Position numbers and translations under genes: made by a program
Shown: piece by piece, positions 36,371-47,569 of the stretch
How the letters are laid out: the number at the start of each line of letters is the position of its first letter
Numbering within the stretch: position 1 is the first letter of the stretch
The notes under the pieces: generated by a model
Database searches by the model: none
Seen by the model: only the letters and a program-made list of their open reading frames with translations
Told to the model about the DNA's origin: nothing
Origin: Paragonimus westermani
Taxonomy: Eukaryota > Platyhelminthes > Trematoda > Plagiorchiida > Troglotrematidae
Length of the DNA: 64,000 nucleotides
Assembly (NCBI GenBank): GCA_008508345.1
Contig: QNGE01000951.1
Location: forward strand, 26,433 to 90,432
Direction of reading: 5' to 3'

Positions 36371-39300
36371 CGATTTTTCATGTGCAGACGAACTGCCATA
36401 TTTGCTCGTGATTACCGCTCAGTCTGTCCGGTTGCACTGAACAAAAACAGTTTGTGAAGGTGTGAGTGCTTCGATGAATCTACGCAGAAGTTTGTTTCAT
36501 AACAATAAAAAATTCCTTGCAGCTCACCACTAACGAAAATACCTTTAGCTAACAATGATGACTTCGGTGACTTCAACATCGTCAGAAGCCATGATCGGAA
36601 CAGCGATGGAAGTAAAGCGAGCAGTTTTTGTGTCTTGTCCCAGGAAGGCGGACAGTCTGAGCACTCTTCCAAAGCGAGTATGACTGAGCCCTTACATTTG
36701 ATGTATAAGTCATGTCGCAGCTGTGACCGATGGTGTAATGTTCAACACCATCGCTGCATGAAAGCGTGGCTGATGTTCATCATCATGTCATGACAAGTTT
36801 TCTGCACACCGCTGAGAGCATGTCTTGGCAACAATTTCGAGTGCCCCAGTGACACTTGCGTGTGGCTCACTGCTAACGTAAGATGCCTCAGTGTGTTCAT
36901 CTTGATTTACTCCCTATCTTTTAATAGCAGACAAGATTGACGGATGGTTTTCAAGTGACTGACACAGGGATTGGTTGGTTCATCTGAAGTGGGAGAAAGC
37001 GCATATGACGAGGTCAGGAAGCAATTCACTTACTCACAGGTGCCAGATAGATGAAGACACAAACTAAGTCTATCCTCTCTGCTCATATTGCGCTGGAGCT
37101 GGTTTTGGTGAGTAATGAGTGCGTTGCATGTGTTGTATGCAGAACTCACTGACAGAAATGCATTTCAAATGTTACTAAGTCTGTCTCACTCTTCACCCTT
37201 CTGTCAATAAATCAGTGTTCCCTATGCGGCTGTGGGCTTCGGCCATCGTCGTCCGAATGACCGCATAGGTTGGTGCATTTAGTTCCCACTGTCTGGACGA
37301 TAGTTATTCACAAAACAGCCTATCGACTGCTCTGACAGCTGAAGACAAAAATGGTACACACAAGGTGATTGATCGATAGAGGTTTTCACGTTTGCACAAA
37401 CAGTGTCCGGGGTAGATGACAATGTACTGCTGGTCCGCTCTAGTTCAAGTAAGCTAAACTTACCACCCTGGTTAGAGTTGGGGCAAAACAGCTCCAGGAG
37501 AGTTTGAGGGCCCACCCAAGCAAGTTTAATAACCGGGTCGTTTTGGTGAGTAATGTTTGCGATCTACGCCAGTAAAATCGTGTTTCAGTCCCTTATTGTT
37601 GAGACCCACAATCACAGAGACTATCTACCCACCGGTATTTGTGGGGAAGTCCGAAAACCAGAAGCCACTTTATCGCGATGGCTTCAGCAGTTCCTCCGAA
37701 TGAATATCTGCTTTCGTTTATCTTGCCATGGTGATGATATAACTACTGTGTTGAAAAAACTTCTCACGTTAGCTCTTGGCACATATTCTGAGTAGTTCAG
37801 CTGGCTGTACTGCTCACTTCCACCGCCCGATTTCCGACAACACTGCTGAGAACACCGCCGTCGTTCGATGCCTAACCTTATGTCGTCTAGATATGCTCAC
37901 ATTAATGCCACACTACTTAAGTAGACAGAACGAGTCGGCAAACGTTTCATTTATTCTCATCACTTAGTTACATAAAATATTACGTTGTAAAGAGAAGAAA
38001 CAATGAAACAAATGAAATCATAGGTGTGCATTACACGATGGAATCAATGGATCGAGTGTCAGTGCAACCACAGTGACTGGGCCGGTACCCCGCCAGTGTA
38101 TGTTGCTTGGTTAACAACTATTTACGATTTACAGAGATATTCTATTAAAACTCTTCTGGATGCTCAACTGTTGTCTTAAATTCGTTAAACCAGTGTGGTA
38201 TTGGTAGATAGTAAGGAATTTGGTTGGTAAAAGTTGTCAGTTACACCCAACTGACTGCAGCTGTCATAATTCCATAGAACTTCTAGCCGGTCTCTTTAGA
38301 AGGAAACCCTGTATTCGTGAGGTCATCGGTTGAAGTTAGCGGAGCAATTACTGTCATATACCGATGCAGTCAGATGCTGTGGTCATTACTCACAAGTGAA
38401 TTTGGTTGACGGTTTACAAATAATGATTACGTCATATATAATCTTAGGTCAATGATTAAGTGGTTAAAACGTAGACAATTTTTGCCGCCGTTCTCCTTTA
38501 CAACGCAATGTTAATTCCTGCAAGAATCTGATCTTTATACACAGCAACAACCAATCGCACCTTCGGACATTTAGTTTTGCTTAAGCGGACAAAGTTGTAC
38601 TGAGTTAACAGTTGCTTCAAATAAAAATCGTCTCGTTGACGTTTGTACATACTGTACATGTCGTGAATTACTCACAGTTATATGTCCTCGAAAAAAACCT
38701 GGAGCACCCAATGCATGTCATAACTTTAACTTCCTCGAAGTGTTCCTCATCTCGGTGAGACTTTCCAAACTTTCTTGAGGGGTTCAAGTATTTAAATCGT
38801 CTTCAAAGATTTGACCTTCTCATGAGGCCCTGAAACTGCTAATTGTGTTACCACAAGTGTTAGACCTGACCGACTGTGTAAGTAAACCATACCCGAAAAC
38901 CGATTATCAGACAATTAATCCTTGCATACCGGTTGTGTTGTTCTGTGTCGAAACGGAAAAATGACAATAACTCCCATTGAAATAGTTGCCAAAAAACGTT
39001 TCTATGTGAAAGCTTTGCACATTATTTTCGTTCGCATAATACGTAGGCTGATCACGTCTATCTAATGAATGGCATGACCTTTATTTAGGTTTCTAAAGGG
39101 AAACCCTGATGAAAGTCAAACGCACATGAAAATCCTTTATAAAAAGGTGCTTTTAGATCAATTCATGTTATATTAAAACAGAATGACCTACGGTTATGAA
39201 TATTCTTCTAATCCATTCCTATGGGTTTTCCAGTGCATATGGTTGTTCTGTTCCTAGTTCGTCGACAACAACGCGCTTACACCCCAGTGGCTATTCTACA

Positions 39301-40690
39301 CTTCTTATCAATTTGAAACGTCCGACTCCCGTAACAGAAATTAGAAACACTACACTACATAGGATGATTCTGCTGCATCTCATCCTGCACATAATTTACC
39401 AGGGCCCGGTTCGATACCAGTTGCAGTGCATGTATCGATAAAAGTTCACATTCAGTGCACAGAAATGCCAATGACCAAATCGTTGCTATGATAAGTTGAT
39501 TTTGATGGAATGACTTTTCCACACTCACAATACAAAAACTATTTCCTGATAACCATCACCTGCGCCACATGCAACAATCTCTAATTCACTGATACGTAAC
39601 GGATACAAAAATCCTCACCTAACGTGTTTCAGGTCCGACTTGTCAACATATGTTCGGGTACACGCTGCCGCTGGATGTTAGGTATTTGTTGTTGAATTCA
39701 CATACACCTTGACATTTGCCATCTTTAGAAAGTAAACAATACATTGCGATAAATCGAAAATGCCACGCATATTTTGTAAGTTGTAATCTGACTGACAATG
39801 GTTTATACGTGCCCCAATGCTATATTGTCTGTACATTGGATCAACAAATTAGCAACAGGAGAATGGCTATTGGAAGAAGGCAAAACGGGGTGGAAAATAA
39901 ACGGTTTCTTAGGGAGTACACGTTATGGTTAAGTTTGGTGCAGACGAACTAAGACCACGATGTTCCATCACCGAGATTGTAAACACACGCTTCTTTAGTT
40001 ACAAATCTGAATGATAAAATCGGAAGACCGGTTTTGCATTATGGTAATATCTCTTCGTATGTTCTCGTCAGCGGTAACACGTAGTAGCATTGAGACCCAA
40101 ACTAACTAAACAATGGGGGCCGATGAATAAAGTTCATTCATACACTAGTTTGACTAAAGCTTGTCGAAAATACTCATTCCGCCTACCTTCACATAAATGA
40201 AATTATTGTAATATGAGCTATGGTAATACCGGCGGTTGAAACGCGTTATCAATAATTGGAAAGTTATTCCACATCCACGTTGCAGACTGTATAAATGGTG
40301 CCGGAATACTCCTGAACTATTTAGTAAAATACAATGAATCGTGTCTTTACAAAGATCTACCAGAATAAAGTAAAACTCTTGTGGAACTAATACCAACTGT
40401 ATGCACGCATACTTCACCAAAAATACGACCCAACCAAGTTTGTCGGGTCGGAAGAACTGCACCAGTTCCGAGGCTACTACACACTTAGATTGATGGTGGA
40501 CATTCGACCTACTGACCGCAAAAACTACGACAAGAACTGCTTATTAGTTTCGCAGCCAAGTTAAGCAACTTTTGCGGTTCCTCGTCTGGCAATTTACTTT
40601 TCTGGAGAAGGCGGCAGCTTTGAGTTGTAAAAGGGCACAGTATCCAATAATGCTTGAACCACTGAGCCCCTTTGAATAATTTGAATAGGA
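36371..40690. other. Intronic or intergenic-looking DNA
   Basis: It contains the hairpin at 37221-37269 (listed) and a small splice-bounded frame at 39729-39775 (SKQYIAINRKCHAYF, between CTTTAG and GTAAGT) that is too short to call a gene. GTTTTGGTGAGTAATG occurs twice, near 37100 and 37538. Confidence 0.4.
37221..37269. other. Stable hairpin: 9-bp stem enclosing a UUCG mini-hairpin
   Basis: CCTATGCGG (37221-37229) is perfectly complementary to CCGCATAGG (37261-37269). The enclosed loop holds GGC-TTCG-GCC with a C(UUCG)G closing pair, a very stable tetraloop. No ribozyme or RNA family is recognised. Confidence 0.5.
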
Positions 40691-40699
40691 TAATCAGAA

Positions 40700-41885
40700 G
40701 ACACAAATTACGATATGAATTGATTTCGGATACTCTCATCAGTCGTGAACACGTAACTAGCGTGATAACAAAACAGAAAAGACATATATGAAACTAGTAA
40801 AAGCATTATTCGGGCTGGATCGTGAGTGGTACTCACGGCTAAATCCACAGTGAACGAAGGCTGATAGTCAGTTGTTTTTGTGCGCATAGCATCGGCTGTC
40901 AACGGATGATCAGTAATGCTTCGATATGCTTAAGAACTGGTGAGCTGTGAGCGTTCATCAAGACTTTAAATGGAGATACGATATTGACAGTGTGATCTAC
41001 GTTCTATAAATGTTTTGCTTTGAATGAAGCGGCGTTCCGTCCTCGCTGGGTGTCACCGATTGGCGGGTGAGTCAGTGCATCCATCAACCCTCCTGGGAAT
41101 GTGCTTCCTGGGCCTGGCTTTAAGCTTCATTTCTGTTCTACCAATGTATGCCTTTCTGCAGCTGCAGAAAAACTGACAAATATAGTGACTGGTATAAAAC
41201 CCAAGAGTTTGCTTTTTAGCCAAGGGCAGAGGTAACCTAGTCGTTTGTGAGAGCAGGATGAGGTTTATTGCATTATACACAAGTATCAACGTGGCACTCA
41301 TCATCTTTCCGAAGTTGTTCATGAAACTGTCACCTTTGATGTTCGAGCATTTCTAGATACTCCCACCGTTGCATTTTCTGCACTTCCGGATAAAACGTAC
41401 CAGGAAATTGTTAGCATGATGCGTTTCATACGACACTATTCAGCTTACAGTCTATTCTGCGAGCATACTCAAGATGCTCCGTAAAACAGTGCAGGCACTA
41501 ATGAACTTTTGTGTTCAGCAGAAACAAAACTTATGAAGTCCATGTGTTGTCTCGCCCATGTTGGTTTACGGTGCACTGAACACTCAATGGATCCTTTGGA
41601 ATAGCGTCTAACCAGGGTGTCCAAGAGGAGCAAACTCTTCTCACTTTCGTACTCCACTGGGACTGAATTATTTGGGTGGACGGGTTTTGAATCGTTCTTT
41701 CTATCTGTTCCTTGTCTTATCCGATCAGGGGGTATTTAAGTTCGTTCATAATTGGAACTGATGACTGTTCAATTTTGGCCAGAAAGACATCGGCTAAAAC
41801 AAACCCGAATGGACTCCTGATGGTTACACCATCTATCTATTGAAAAACCTTATTCAAAATGTAAAGTTTCACATTTTACGTGCTG
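40700..41885 (-). pseudogene. PLE relic (copy F): RT, GIY-YIG endonuclease and 3' tail
   Basis: The minus strand carries RT palm (DGVTIRSPFGFVLADVFLA, near 41800-41860), thumb (LLLLDTLVRRYSKGSIECSV, 41590-41650) and endonuclease with SHYICQFFCSCRKAYIGRTE (near 41140-41190), where the catalytic YIG is intact. A degraded C-terminal half follows. The tail at 40700-40760 (GACTGATGAGAGTATCCGAA) matches the terminal repeat of copy G. Several stops break the frame. Confidence 0.8.
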
Positions 41886-43985
41886 GATAAAAGTAAACGC
41901 TTCAACTAGCCAACAGGTAGTGGGATATAATTGGAGTCGGATGAAAAGTGCATACGTACAAAATCAGTTGTTTCTAGCAGTGGCATATCTGTAAATATGG
42001 AACTACCACCAATAGAACACACGGTGTCCTTAACAATATTCAGTTTCTCAGTATATCATATTCACTATAAAGTGTCTGTCGAAGTATGTACACATTTTTT
42101 TCGGAGAGGTTTTAAAATATCAACCAACCATTCTGCTGACCCATGGTAAGGAGAATCTTTCGTTGCCAGAATTGACTGCATAGAAATATCGGATTTGTGA
42201 GTTTTAGACAAACAATACAGTTGTAGAGTCTTGGTACCTACTTATTTTAGCAGGCGATATTGTTGTTCGTTGATGAAACCATGCCACAAAGGCGTCTGTA
42301 ACCCACTAGCTGTCTATTCCTGTATTAAAGGAACGATGTCCGGCTTTTTTTACAGGTTTGACTTTGCTAGAATCTGTCAGACTTTCTTCCACCTTGTTCG
42401 TATATTCGTACGAGTCTTGTCGGTTTTGTTTTCGTGCTAGTCACACGTTCACAACTGACAAGAATGTGAGAAATCAATTCCTGTCGTAATTTGTGTCATC
42501 TAACTATTTTATCAAATGACATGACATTTTCCACAAAACGAATTGACCACGATCTCCAAAGAACGCTTTCTGAAAGCCGACGTACCCACAGCTTCTTTGA
42601 ACAAATCCAAACACCATTAGTTGTAATGTCCGAGATGCTTTTCCAAGTAGTACCAATTCATAGCCTCAACAAGAATTGGCAGTCTTGTATTTCAAATATA
42701 ATGTCCACAATTTCAAACTCACATTTCCTTATATTATAAAGCTTGTTAACGACTTGCGTCCCATTTTTGCTGCGTTTCACATATGGCTTTCCATAAGGAG
42801 CGGGTAGAGAATGAACGGAGCTTTCTCTCCTACTCGATAGTGTATCGTCAAATATTATATTATATTGTTCCAACTGAAAACTGTATCTTGCAGCGGGAAT
42901 ACCTCTTTTACAGGGACCCAAGGCGACAAAAAATAAACGTTTCGCATTAGGTCGTTTCTTTTCTGCCAGCAAACCTGCCAGTGAAAGATGTCATTATAAT
43001 ATGCGCATTGTGCCATAGACAACCCAACAATCAGAGGTTCCAGTTTTTCGTCAGTGGTTAGTTCAAACGCGTTTTCTATGACTGCCTACAGTCTGTAACA
43101 GAAACTCGGAAAATTCTCTTAAGATAACCACAAGGATCCGTGGACCTCTAATGAGGTCCGCATTCCTCCTAATCTCGTGGATTTATCTTATTCTGACAAA
43201 GCCTGTTCCAGCTTAGGAAGCTAGTTGCTTTACACTTAGCGTCCCAAAAGAATGCAGCGGAACGTTCATTTTCGTAGAACTACTGAACGGATGGTAACCC
43301 AATAAAGGTTTCCAACTACTCCTGTGATAAGCTGTAATTCTTCCTGATACCATACAACCCCGAATAATTTTATCGCCGGTAAACCGCTGTCGTCATGAGC
43401 CTGCATCCAAATGATGTTTAGAGAATATTTTCGTTTCAAGCGTGCAACCACTATAACGATATTCATTGTGAGTGTTTGTCCCACTCACTCACCTCTATCA
43501 GTGGTAGCTGTTTCCCGTCTTGATGTAGATGGGTCACTTGAACCTACTTAAAAACCGCACCCATCATTCATTTTCCTCAGTTTGGCGACTTCAGCGCACT
43601 AGATCACAATGTCTAGTGGCTTAACCTTAAATCTGACACTCTCACCGATATGTGAGAGTGACAATTCTGTGACACTGACCTACCCTTCCCCAAACACATT
43701 AACGGGGTGGATTGGATTATGTTTGCGCGTGCGATGGACAGGCAGTTCCGGGAGTCAAGTCCTGAATCTGGTCCGTGACGGGAGCGAACACAGCTTGTCT
43801 GGGCTGCATCGGAAAGTAAACAAATTGAATCTAAACTGTCGCCAACTAAATAACTGTTTAAAGCAGTTATGGGAGCCAACGAGTTGAACTGAAAGGGGTT
43901 CAGTGTAACGGCATGCGGCGAGACATTAATCTAAGAAACGTCACTGCAAGCAGGAACACTGGGATAAAAATGTTATTCGGTATTT
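41886..43985. other. Unassigned stretch with coding-like frames
   Basis: Minus frames at 42658-42972 (KRLFFVALGPCKRGIPAARY and APYGKPYVKRSKNG) and 43266-43484 (HDDSGLPAIKLFGVVWYQEE) have protein-like composition. Frames are open on both strands at 43609-43887. None has a recognised domain, so no gene is called. Confidence 0.35.
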
Positions 43986-43989
43986 ATGA

Positions 43990-44255
43990 TCATTGCTCAC
44001 AAGCGAGAGTGGTTGAGCGTTCAGATTTGATAATTCGGTCGTGCCTAATGTGAGGTCAATGGCGCAGTGGTTAACACGGTTGCCTCATGATTGGAATGGC
44101 CGGAGTTCAAATCCCGGCCGTGGCAAGGATATGCACTACTGACGAGCTCTAATGAGAGCGAAACTCGAGTCTAGTCGTTCTTTTCGAAAGAGGCTGGCTG
44201 GAAAGTCTATCTGAATGCGAACACTACGATCAAATGTGAGTGATGGTCAACTTGA
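43990..44255 (+). mobile_element. tRNA-derived SINE, best-preserved copy
   Basis: The tRNA-like head has an A-box-like TGGCGCAGTGGTTAACACGG and a B-box-like GAGTTCAAATCCC, spaced as in an RNA polymerase III promoter. A ~110-nt unrelated tail follows (GAGTCTAGTCGTTCTTTTCG, then GGCTGGCTGGAAAGTC) and ends near GTGAGTGATGGTCAA. A leader of ~50 nt before the tRNA part is shared with the copy at 25700-25935. At least nine other full or partial copies are in the window. The family name is not known to me. Confidence 0.8.
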
Positions 44256-44845
44256 AAATTTATGAAGAAGACAGAAACAAGACAAAATGATTGGATGTTC
44301 GTTTCAGGGTGACTTCAAACGTACGTCCAGAGACAAAAGTCCCCTAAATGACCATGTTGACTGTAGGAATAACTATTATGTGATTTCCATTCTGATTGCG
44401 CCTCTCATTATTACGTGCGCCGAACAACCTATGAACAATCTGTAACCGAATTCTAAATAAGTGGTTGATATTAGTGACGGGAATGCTTTTCAAACTACGT
44501 TGAGAGCCTTTTGAAGCCACTGAGGTCGAGTGGGAGTTATTAATCTTCTTTCGTGAGGCCAGGTTAGTACTAGATATTCGCTATGAAGTTCAGATTTAGT
44601 AAGCACGCTGGCTAGGGAAAGAGAAAAGTTTACAATTTGCTTTGAAAAGTCTGAGTAAACGGTCCAGGCTGCTAATGTACCTCACCCATCTCTGATCGCA
44701 CGACTAATCTCATAATGATTATGTGATTCGCCACGTGTATGTATACTCACTTATCGGGTCAAATGACTGGTGCCTATTGAGTCTGTCCCGCTAGTGAGTT
44801 TGTGTGATACAATTTCCAAATTTCTAGTTTTCCGTTCGCTAGCAG

Positions 44846-44955
44846 GCAGTTCAGTTTTTACCTTAAACGTTAGAAATCAGAGGGGTTTGTGGCAGAGCAA
44901 TCAAACCTCTGCGCTCGACTCCTTGAGCGGCATACAAGATGCCGTAACATATCAG
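44846..44955 (+). CDS. Candidate exon, unrecognised protein
   Basis: Between GCTAGCAG and a CAG|GTTGTA donor the open phase reads SSVFTLNVRNQRGLWQSNQT, then SALDSLSGIQDAVTYQ. It ends in phase 0, which fits the start phase of the next candidate at 45063 across a 107-bp intron. The donor is weak, and the frame continues past it for another 22 codons. Confidence 0.25.
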
Positions 44956-45062
44956 GTTGTATGGGTGCCTCTACAGTTTAAGCTTGCAGAAAGTCAGAAG
45001 CGGATGAAATCTGGACATTGAAATCTCAGCTTGTTCTCTTGATATCGCACATTACTTCTCAG

Positions 45063-45119
45063 ATTCGTACGTTAATCGGAATTCGAGTGGTTTTGCATAT
45101 CAGATCGAGCATGAGTCCG
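45063..45119 (+). CDS. Candidate small exon, possible partner of 44846-44955
   Basis: A very good acceptor (CATTACTTCTCAG) and a fair donor (CCG|GTAAGC) bound 57 nt reading IRTLIGIRVVLHIRSSMSP. A phase 0 start and end would keep the frame. The protein is not recognised. Confidence 0.22.
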
Positions 45120-47374
45120 GTAAGCGGTCGTGTTGTTGATCAACCCTTTACGTACAACTGTACATTCATTGATATAGGGTCAGCCCTTTTAAGATATTTC
45201 GTGAATAGTTTTCCTTCAGACGAAGGGCCCTACAGGCGTATAAATGGTATCTATCACAGGCAAACGACTGCTTCACGCTGATGCCCAATGAAATGTTACG
45301 ACTTATTGCCCATATAGGCTGCTCTTTATGGGCGTTGTTACCTTAACACACCCACAAAACCCCGTGAGTTATTAAGGCCGTAAAAAGAATGGACACTGGA
45401 TATTCTCCATACACTGTGGTAATTATGCTGCCCTAAAGTTTGGTCGTTGTCTAATTCCATTTTGCAAGCATGGCAGCCGTGAGCGTACGTGAACGAGTAG
45501 TCACACAAACGAATTTTCTATAGGTAAATCTGTAGATAAGTGTATTGGGCAACGGATCTTTGTGTATTTGGAACATCCCGATAAACTCCCATCACTCGGT
45601 AGTCACCTTTTACACGTGGTAATATGCATTGGTATATAAGAAGCTTCAATTAGCCTACGGTGCAGTTGATAATGAAAAAGATTCGCCAAGACACTTGTAA
45701 CCTGTAAGGATCTCTGAACAATTCCTTTGGAAACGAAGAACTCCAGACAATGGAAACCTTCTGTCAAGACTGACGACCTTCTAATAATCAGTAGCGTAGT
45801 CCTTGTTGCATGCTATCGGACAGTTTAAAGCGCCACAATTTTATAAGTCTGCCGAACGATAACGGCGAACTCACTGAAAAAGTGTGTGATGATGCGCTGT
45901 TTAAACAGGTTAAACTCTAAACCAAATTGTGCTAATCACCTCAGGTTTTGCAATACGTATTGGCATGTGTAAGTTCATCCCAACTTGAGTAAAGTTACAG
46001 TAATTCGGACGAACCTGGTTATGCTGTCCTACAACATTAATAGATGACAGGCAACCGGTTAAATGAAACTCACACACTCAAAATGATTCCGTGATTATAT
46101 CATCACGGGCTACACACTTCAGTGAGTAGCAGGTAATCTTAAACGTGGTACACACGACTGCATCACAATTATGCACAATTTCAGCACTGAGCACATTCAC
46201 TTCAGCCACCCTGTACACTGGCATTTTCGAACAAAAACGATAGGTCCACATATATTTCATCTCATGTTAGTCATTTTCAACACTGTTGATTACATGTACC
46301 TGTTGGTTATACATACCAATCCTTTACTGTATTCAAACATTTATCAATCTGAAATAATGATCAAGTCGGAGACGCGCTTATTCACACATTTAGCAAGATA
46401 TCTTCTTGCGGCAGTGGTGAACAGTCAAAATTCACAGCTGACGAACCACCGATGGCAGGAAAAAACCGAACAAGTTATTACTCAATGAAATCGGGTGAAC
46501 GAACGAGAAATCTTGGGGGGAAATGTAAACTCCACCCAAACGTACGAAACCAGGCTAAGTGCACACGACGTTTCAATGGAAACCCTGCCGTATTTTGTAT
46601 TGAGGTTCCGGTTGATAAACGCGACAGCAAGTGTTAAATAGGAGTGTGCGAAATATAGAGCAAAGATCTCGTTTTAGTGAACAGCTTTTCACCATAATGT
46701 GACGTGCGACAGACAAACCAGTCTCTTGTGGTTGACTCAGAGGAGATCTCTCTTTCTTGCAACGTCGTGCAAGTCTTCAGTGTCGAAAAGTGTAACCAAC
46801 CGGACAATTTAAACATTGTAAGTACTGTAAGTAGTATGGTAAATAGAGAAAAAAGTCTAAACCTTTTTTTATAGCAAAATTGTATGACTTATGAGACGCC
46901 TCATATATCCTTTAATTTCGCTACATGCTACTGAGAAGACAGCTGACCGCACGCATTTGCATGCTTCTCTGTTCTCACCGTTACGTTCTAATATCAATCG
47001 ATCAAAGAATTTCTGATATTCATTAGAAGTCATTTCAGGGACTTATAGCGAAAGATAGATGCAGTGCCTTCGAAGAACTGGGGACGATAACCAAATGGTT
47101 ATCAAGTTCGGTAAATTTCGACTGAATGATACTCACTGTGCCTGACCAACTTTACACAACGGCGTGCACTCTGTGTAAGCCATCGGGCGCATGGTTAGTC
47201 GAACCCGAGTTGACTTGAAGCGGCGTAAGACATGACGGTGTCCTGATTATGTCAGCTGGCGTCAGTAATAATCGTGTGTGAATGAACTAATTATTCTTCA
47301 GATGAACAGATTCCGGCCAGAACGAAGCGAATACAGCACAAAGTACGTTAGGATAGGCTTTACTCTACTTTACC

Positions 47375-47403
47375 GAACATTACATACGAACATTACATAC
47401 GAA
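47375..47403. repeat. Tandem duplication, period 13
   Basis: GAACATTACATAC occurs twice in direct succession. Confidence 0.85.
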
Positions 47404-47519
47404 TACAGCATTCATTTTTTGTCAAAGTGAAGGGGAAAAATCCAGGACGTTGTGTACAAAGTTATATATAATTCATTATAACTCTCATTCATATAGTGTG
47501 ATTGTCACTGAGCTAAAAT

Positions 47520-47529
47520 GGGGGGGGGG
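47520..47529. repeat. Poly-G tract
   Basis: Ten consecutive G on the plus strand, about 40 nt past the stop codon of the channel gene (poly-C in its sense). Confidence 0.95.
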
Positions 47530-47569
47530 AGTTCAATAAAATGAAAACATCATTGTTTCATTACGTCAC

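Larger units (their letters stand above)
44256..47519. other. Gene-poor stretch downstream of the channel gene
   Basis: Apart from two small exon candidates (44846-44955 and 45063-45119) nothing is recognised. The AT content rises towards 47400. Confidence 0.4.

Noticed and set aside
40837..40895. Minus-strand exon-like segment (DAMRTKTTDYQPSFTVDLA) between CAG and GTGAGT
   Set aside because: It lies where the C-terminal half of the PLE copy F endonuclease should be, between the Y-I-G part and the shared 3' tail, so it is more likely decayed PLE sequence.
43609..43887. Frames open on both strands for about 270 nt
   Set aside because: No way to choose a strand, no domain, no clear splice borders.
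47150..47225. tRNA-like B-box (GGTTCGACTAACC on the minus strand)
   Set aside because: No cloverleaf or A box could be drawn around it.
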